DNA of 64,000 bases from Pseudoxanthomonas sangjuensis (lineage in GTDB: Bacteria > Pseudomonadota > Gammaproteobacteria > Xanthomonadales > Xanthomonadaceae). The notes beneath the pieces are model-generated. The model worked only from the letters and a program-made list of their open reading frames with translations, was not told where the DNA came from and searched no databases. Positions 59,707-64,000 of the stretch are shown one piece after another. Location of the stretch: assembly GCF_010211755.1 (NCBI RefSeq), contig NZ_PDWR01000005.1, forward strand, positions 1-64,000. The letters are read 5' to 3'. A program made the translations under genes and the position numbers. The stretch's first letter is position 1. Each line of letters starts with the position of its first letter.

Positions 59707-60339
59707 TCAGGCCTTCCTGATCCACTTCAGCAGCGGATCCCAGTCGGCCTGATGGTCGCGCACCTGCGCTGACTTGTAGTCGAACAGGCTGCGCCCGAGC
59801 CCGGCCAGCACCACGTAGGCCTGGGTGTCGCGCAACTGCGCCAGCAGCGGATACGGCCAGCCCTGCAGCATTTCCACGGCCTGCTGCGACGCATTGGTCC
59901 ACGGCTTGCTGCGGTTGATCACCAGCCCGACCGGCAGCTTGCGCTTGTGCACCCGCGGCACCTTGGCCAGCGTGTTCAGGAAGGCCACGGTGGCCTCGAT
60001 GTCGATGCCGGAGGGAATGACCGGCACGACGATCGCGTCGGCATGTTCGATGAACGTGTCCAGGTCGTCGGCCATCGCACCGGCCGGGGCGTCGATCACG
60101 ATGCGTTCGGCGTCCTTCGGCACCGCGTCGTGCCAGCCGCGCTTCTTGCTGCCGTCGATCGGCAGCACCGCGCTTTCCAGCTCGGCGCGGCGCTGCGCCC
60201 AGTGCATCGAGGAACCCTGCGGGTCCGCATCGACCAGCACCGTGCGCTTGCCGTCCAGCGCGAAATGCGCGGCCAGGTTGGTGGCCAGCGTCGTCTTGCC
60301 CGCACCGCCCTTGGAGCTGGCGACCAGAATCGTCTTCAT
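59707..60339 (-). CDS. ParA/MinD-family ATPase, no partner gene
   Basis: The 210-residue ATPase has the deviant Walker A KGGAGKTT (signature K10, catalytic K15), VDADPQGSS (Walker A') and the Walker B IDAPAG (IVIDAPAG). Such proteins place plasmids, chromosomes or large complexes by an ATP cycle. No parB, parS-like repeats or cognate complex genes are adjacent, so it is an orphan ParA-like protein. It lies 35 bases from sixA on the same strand and could be co-transcribed with it. Confidence 0.87.
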   Translation of the reverse strand: MKTILVASSKGGAGKTTLATNLAAHFALDGKRTVLVDADPQGSSMHWAQRRAELESAVLPIDGSKKRGWHDAVPKDAERIVIDAPAGAMADDLDTFIEHADAIVVPVIPSGIDIEATVAFLNTLAKVPRVHKRKLPVGLVINRSKPWTNASQQAVEMLQGWPYPLLAQLRDTQAYVVLAGLGRSLFDYKSAQVRDHQADWDPLLKWIRKA

Positions 60340-60633
60340 GCGCTCACCTCTTCACCGGGGAAGGCGCAGGGTACACCGGGGTGGGGGGGCGTGGAACCTT
60401 GTTCCTCTCCCTTCGCGGGGGAGGGCGCCCGAGGGGCGGGAGGAAGGGCGCGAAGCGGGCCGGCCTTTCGCCTTTGCGGCTGTTCCACGGCCATGGAAAG
60501 GCCGAACCCGCCCCCTTCGCGCTGCGCGCGCCCTCCCTTTCCCGCAAAGGAAGAGGGGGAAATCCTGCACGCGCGACACGCCGTGGCCCGACCGCGCCGG
60601 ATATAGTTGCCGCCCTGCGACCCCGGGGAAACC
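60340..60633. other. GC-rich intergenic region with inverted CCCTCTCCC-type repeats
   Basis: The 294 bases between two divergent genes hold complementary GC-rich blocks such as CCTCTCCCTTCGCGGGGGAGGG (about 60404-60425, arms only) and a GGAAAGG/CCTTTCC-type pair further on. No gene is visible. It must contain the promoters of the ParA-like and AAA genes; none is clear. Confidence 0.45.
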
Positions 60634-62115
60634 ATGAGCGAACTGCTGGACCTGTCCGCGCTGATCCGCGCCAACACGCCACTGATCGTGGTCGAGACCC
60701 AGGATGAAGGCCGCGTGGTCGAGCTGTTCCGGCAGGCGCTGGCGCAGGTCTGGCGCGCGCTGTACCGCTGGTCGATCACCGAGGGCCTGCGCCGCATCGA
60801 CATCGACCGCGAGGACGAGGCCGAGGGCCCGCCCGACGCCAGTTTCGCCCTGCAGGCGATCAAGCAGGCCGAGCAGCGCGGCATCTACCTGCTGCTCGAT
60901 TTCCACCCCTACCTGGGCTACGCCAGCCACCAGCGCCTGCTGCGCGACATCGTCCAGCGCCGCCACAGCCAGCCGCACGTGCTGGTGCTGGTCGGCGCCA
61001 AGGTCGAGCTGCCGGCCGAGCTCGAGGCGCTGGCGGTGCGCTTCAACCCGCGCCTGCCCGACGCCAACGCGCTGAAGAAGATGCTGCAGGAGGAAGTGGT
61101 CGAGTACGCGCGCGAGCACGGCGGCCGCCGGGTCGAAATCGACGACGCCGCGGTGCGGCAGATCCTGCGCAACCTGCAGGGCCTGAGCCTGGTCGACGCG
61201 CGGCGCATCGCCCGCCAGCTGATCCATGCCGACGGCGCGCTGGGCCCGAACGACCTGCCGCAGCTGGCGAAGCTGAAGTTCGAACTGCTCAACCGCAGCG
61301 GCCACCTGCATTACGAGTACGACACGGCGCGGTTCGCCGACGTCGCCGGCGCCGCGCGGCTGAAGCGCTGGATCGAGCAGCGCCGCATCGTGTTCGTTTC
61401 CGGCAGCGCCCCGCCCGGCCTCGACCCGCCCAAGGGCGTGCTGCTGCTCGGCGTGCAGGGCTGCGGCAAGTCGATGCTGGCCAAGGCCACCGCGGCGGGC
61501 TTCGGCGTGCCGCTGCTGCGCCTGGATTTCGGTTCGCTGTACGACAAGTACCACGGCGAGACCGAGAAGAACCTGCGCGAGGCGCTGGCCTCGACCGAAC
61601 AGCTGGCGCCGTGCGTGCTGTGGATCGACGAGATCGAGAAGGGCCTGGCCAGCGGCGGCGAGGACGGCGGCGTATCGCGGCGCGTGCTCGGCTACCTGCT
61701 GACCTGGATGGCCGAGCGCAAGAGCAGCGTCTTCATCGTCGCCACCGCCAACCAGGTGCACGAGTTGCCGGCGGAACTGCTGCGCAAGGGCCGCTTCGAC
61801 GAGATCTTCTTCGTCGACCTGCCGACGCCGGACGCGCGCGTCGAACTGTTGCGCCTGCACCTGACGCGCCGGCAGATCGATCCGCGGGGCTTCAACCTGC
61901 CCGCGTTGGCCGCGGCCAGCAACGGCTTCTCGGGCGCGGAAATCGAGCAGGCCGTCGTCTCGAGCCTGTACGCCGCCTACGCCGAGAGCCGCGCGCTCGA
62001 TACCGAACTGCTGATGCAGGAAATCCGCAATACGCGGCCGCTGTCGGTGCTGATGGCCGAACAGGTCGAAGCGCTGCGCGAATGGGCGCGCGAGCGCACG
62101 GTGCCGGCGGATTGA
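60634..62115 (+). CDS. AAA-family ATPase (Ycf46/vesicle-fusing-like)
   Basis: The 493-residue protein has an N-terminal half (about 1-240) resembling a Ycf46-like region with no clear ATP site, and a C-terminal AAA core. Walker A is GVQGCGKS (K279). Walker B is VLWIDEIEK (D332, E333). Sensor-like FIVATANQVHELPAELLRKGRFDEIF and the Arg finger RKGRFDE are present. These ATPases occur in many proteobacteria and cyanobacteria; chaperone or remodelling roles are assumed. It is alone on the plus strand, divergent from the ParA-like gene. Confidence 0.85.
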   Translation: MSELLDLSALIRANTPLIVVETQDEGRVVELFRQALAQVWRALYRWSITEGLRRIDIDREDEAEGPPDASFALQAIKQAEQRGIYLLLDFHPYLGYASHQRLLRDIVQRRHSQPHVLVLVGAKVELPAELEALAVRFNPRLPDANALKKMLQEEVVEYAREHGGRRVEIDDAAVRQILRNLQGLSLVDARRIARQLIHADGALGPNDLPQLAKLKFELLNRSGHLHYEYDTARFADVAGAARLKRWIEQRRIVFVSGSAPPGLDPPKGVLLLGVQGCGKSMLAKATAAGFGVPLLRLDFGSLYDKYHGETEKNLREALASTEQLAPCVLWIDEIEKGLASGGEDGGVSRRVLGYLLTWMAERKSSVFIVATANQVHELPAELLRKGRFDEIFFVDLPTPDARVELLRLHLTRRQIDPRGFNLPALAAASNGFSGAEIEQAVVSSLYAAYAESRALDTELLMQEIRNTRPLSVLMAEQVEALREWARERTVPAD

Positions 62116-62154
62116 TCGCGCCGTCCCTTCGGCACGGCCACGCCGCGCCCTGCC

Positions 62155-62619
62155 TTACTCCGGGTTGGACTTGCGGAACTCGGCCACGACTTCTTCCGGC
62201 GTCGGGTTCGCCTTGGCCCTGCCGTTGACGTAGACCACCGGGATCGGGCCGTTCATCACCGACATCACTTTCGTCGCTTCTTCCTGCGACGAGAGATTGC
62301 TGTAGTTGGCCGAATCGGCGTTGGCGTAGCCGATGCGGTGGTCGGAAAGATAGCCGGCCAGGCTGCGGGCGCGTTGCGCGGCATCGGAGGGGCAATTCTT
62401 CGGCGCGAAGATCACGATTCCGCTCGGCGACATTCCGTCCGGCATGGGGATGGCGACGAATCCGTTCGGGCTGGCCCTGTCCGGGCCGGTCCCGTTTCCG
62501 ACCGCCCCGCCCAGCCGATCCATTGCCTTGCCGATCCCGATGCCGGATCCGCAGGACTTCCAGAAAGCGGTCAGCGCCATGACCAGAAACAGGACAGCGC
62601 CAATCTTGATCGCATTCAT
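62155..62619 (-). CDS. Membrane-tethered glutaredoxin-like protein
   Basis: The 154-residue protein has an N-terminal membrane helix (about residues 5-20). A glutaredoxin-like fold then starts near residue 66: IVIFAPKNCPSDAAQ with C76-P-S78 (a one-Cys, monothiol form) and the cis-Pro loop IPVVYVNG (P127). The first Gly-rich part (residues 24-50) is a flexible linker. It is probably a redox or iron-sulfur-related protein facing the periplasm or cytoplasm; the topology is unclear. It is convergent with the AAA gene. Confidence 0.65.
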   Translation of the reverse strand: MNAIKIGAVLFLVMALTAFWKSCGSGIGIGKAMDRLGGAVGNGTGPDRASPNGFVAIPMPDGMSPSGIVIFAPKNCPSDAAQRARSLAGYLSDHRIGYANADSANYSNLSSQEEATKVMSVMNGPIPVVYVNGRAKANPTPEEVVAEFRKSNPE

Positions 62620-62982
62620 GCCGGCATCGTCTCCATGGGTTCCCCGGACGCGCAACCGCATCCCTTTTCCGTGCGTCGAACCGTGCGGCCACCAATGCCG
62701 GCGCTTCGTTCGCCTATCGTCGCTTCCCGATGCCGGGATTCGCAAGTTCGCGTCATCCCGCCCGCAGGCGCGATTCCATCCGGCGTGGATGCGATCCGAT
62801 TGACCGCCCCTCCGGCGGCATTGCGTTAACCTAGGCGTACAGCGAAAGGTTGGCCGCGCGTTCGCGGCCGCTCGGGGGCTTTCCGCACGGCGACGGACTG
62901 GCCCTGCCTGCCCGCGCGCGGCGGCGACTCCTGGATTTCCCCTTCCCCCGGCAAGCCGCCGGCATGAAGCAGGAGTGCTCGC
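62620..62982. other. Intergenic region, no gene
   Basis: These 363 bases hold no convincing frame. TTGACC at 62800-62805 is a possible -35 for the patatin-like gene, but the -10 is weak. AGGAG at about 62970 is the likely ribosome-binding site of that gene. Confidence 0.45.
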
Positions 62983-64000
62983 ATGGGAACCGCCAGCGAC
63001 CGCAATCCCGACCAGCGACCGCCGGACCCCGTCGCGGCGGCGCTGGCCGACGAATTCGAGAACGTGGTCAAGCCGCGCCGCGCCGCCGCCGGCATCGACG
63101 CGGACGATCGCGGCAGCTGGGCGCTGGCCTTGTCCGGCGGCGGCATCCGCAGCGCGACGTTCTGCCTGGGCCTGATCCGCGGGCTGGCCAAGAACAACAT
63201 GCTGCGCGAATTCGACTACCTTTCGACGGTTTCCGGCGGCGGGTACATCGGCGCCAGCCTCGGCCGCCTGTACGGCGCGGCCAACGGCAGCGGCGAACGC
63301 GCCGGCGCGGCGGAAGTGGAAGGCGGCGTCGCCAGCGACCGCTCGATGTGGCTGTGGTGGCTGCGCAACAACGGCCGCTACCTCACCCCCGCCGGCGCCA
63401 AGGACCTGAGTTTCGCCACCGCGTCGATCGTGCGCGGGGTCATCGCCACCAACCTGGAGATCGGCATCCTGCTGCTGTTGCTGGCCGGGGTCGTGCTGCT
63501 GCCGCACGTGCTGGTCTACGCGGCGCCGCCGCAGCCGTCGCTGGCTTCGTGGTGGAGCCAGGATTTCGCGCAGCTGACCGACTCGGCCTGGTGGTGGCTG
63601 TTGCCGCTGCCGCTGTTCGCGTTCGTGCACCAGGTGATCGCCTACTGGTACACCCGCGAGTCGCACAGCGTGCGCAGCGTGCTGCTGATCGTGGCGGCGG
63701 CGTTCCTGTCGATGGCCGCGGCGCTGCAACTGTTCGAGAACGGCAGCGCCGCGCTCGACACGGGCATGCAGGCGGCGGAGCAGTTCCATCCGGCCCGGAC
63801 CGTGGCCTCGTTCCTGGCCGGTTTCCTGCTGCTGGCGCCGGCCACCGCATGGGTGGCGTCGTGGATCGACTGGCTGCGCAAGACGCCGGTCGGCGAAGTG
63901 CGGCTGAAGCGGACCAAGCGCCAGGCCTACGCGATGTGGACGATGGCGGTGGTCGTCGCCATCGCGCTGCTCGACGCCACCAGCTGGTGGCTGACCCGGC
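62983..64000 (+). CDS. Patatin-like phospholipase, partial (runs off the right edge)
   Basis: The 339 residues visible begin with an Asp/Pro-rich segment. The patatin core follows: LSGGGIRSATF (oxyanion loop 51-61) and the nucleophile S84 in STVSGGGYIG. The catalytic Asp has not yet appeared. From about residue 145 on there are several membrane helices (around 150-172, 205-260, and the last residues), which is unusual for a patatin. The frame is open to the window edge. AGGAG precedes the ATG by seven bases. Confidence 0.82.
   Translation, partial: MGTASDRNPDQRPPDPVAAALADEFENVVKPRRAAAGIDADDRGSWALALSGGGIRSATFCLGLIRGLAKNNMLREFDYLSTVSGGGYIGASLGRLYGAANGSGERAGAAEVEGGVASDRSMWLWWLRNNGRYLTPAGAKDLSFATASIVRGVIATNLEIGILLLLLAGVVLLPHVLVYAAPPQPSLASWWSQDFAQLTDSAWWWLLPLPLFAFVHQVIAYWYTRESHSVRSVLLIVAAAFLSMAAALQLFENGSAALDTGMQAAEQFHPARTVASFLAGFLLLAPATAWVASWIDWLRKTPVGEVRLKRTKRQAYAMWTMAVVVAIALLDATSWWLTR

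Noticed and set aside
59707-60339. ParA gene as a sign of a plasmid or chromosome origin
   Set aside because: No parB, parS-like repeats, dnaA or dnaN lie nearby, and the surroundings are ordinary chromosomal genes.

Overview
The window looks like chromosomal DNA of a high-GC gammaproteobacterium, most likely a member of the Xanthomonadaceae/Lysobacteraceae (Lysobacter, Luteimonas or Thermomonas type). The evidence is the very GC-rich codon use, long spurious antisense frames, frequent GTG starts and 4-base ATGA/GTGA overlaps, and the family-level likeness of TtcA, Tdk, PlsB, RdgC and BioC/H/F/B to xanthomonad proteins. This placement is inferred from sequence recall, not from a search. Nearly everything is housekeeping; there is no phage, IS element or CRISPR array.

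Layout. 1-930 is the tail of an integron gene-cassette array: two small membrane-protein genes, each followed by an attC site of the aadA/'60-bp element' type, the second site being decayed. 1177-9263 holds a secreted amidohydrolase, tdk, a Sel1-repeat protein, rep helicase, a secreted unknown protein, several small membrane proteins, a DinB-fold protein and an e(P4)-type acid phosphatase. pyrF (9260) overlaps an unusual gene encoding a winged-helix domain, one membrane helix and a receiver-like domain. 11231-19703 carries lipoproteins, plsB, a DUF465 protein, ttcA, rdgC and a YgjP-like metallopeptidase. 19721-21540 is hemH plus an alpha/beta hydrolase on the minus strand. 21699-24200 is a SYLF-domain protein and tatABC. 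24219-27067 is a copper-response unit: a MerR-type promoter, a CueR-like regulator and a CopA-type ATPase.

27199-30773 has small membrane proteins, a class I amidotransferase, and glyQ-gst leading into glyS (30784-32859). tamA and tamB follow (32991-38695), then a lone GH43 glycosidase, a lipoprotein, and mnmG with a coupled BNR/CDCC lipoprotein. Between mnmG and a Tyr/Gly-rich lipoprotein lies a candidate sigma-54-dependent small RNA (44391-44513). 45488-47573 carries a PLP dehydratase, a DUF218 protein and an NTF2-like protein. 47636-51741 is the biotin cluster bioB-bioF-bioH-bioC (read leftward), divergent from comF. 52583-56030 has atoE, ubiA, kdsA and tRNA-Arg(CCG). The right end holds a YdiI-like thioesterase, an overlapping sixA-yceI-PLD set, an orphan ParA-like ATPase, a Ycf46-like AAA ATPase, a membrane-tethered glutaredoxin-like protein and a truncated patatin-like phospholipase.

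Functional themes are envelope assembly (TamAB, TatABC, PlsB, KdsA, several lipoproteins), cofactor synthesis (biotin, ubiquinone, heme), tRNA charging and modification (GlyQS, TtcA, MnmG, tRNA-Arg) and copper handling. The points most worth a second look are the decayed integron boundary, the sigma-54 small-RNA candidate, a second three-hairpin RNA candidate at 11015-11105, and the membrane-spanning winged-helix/receiver fusion.
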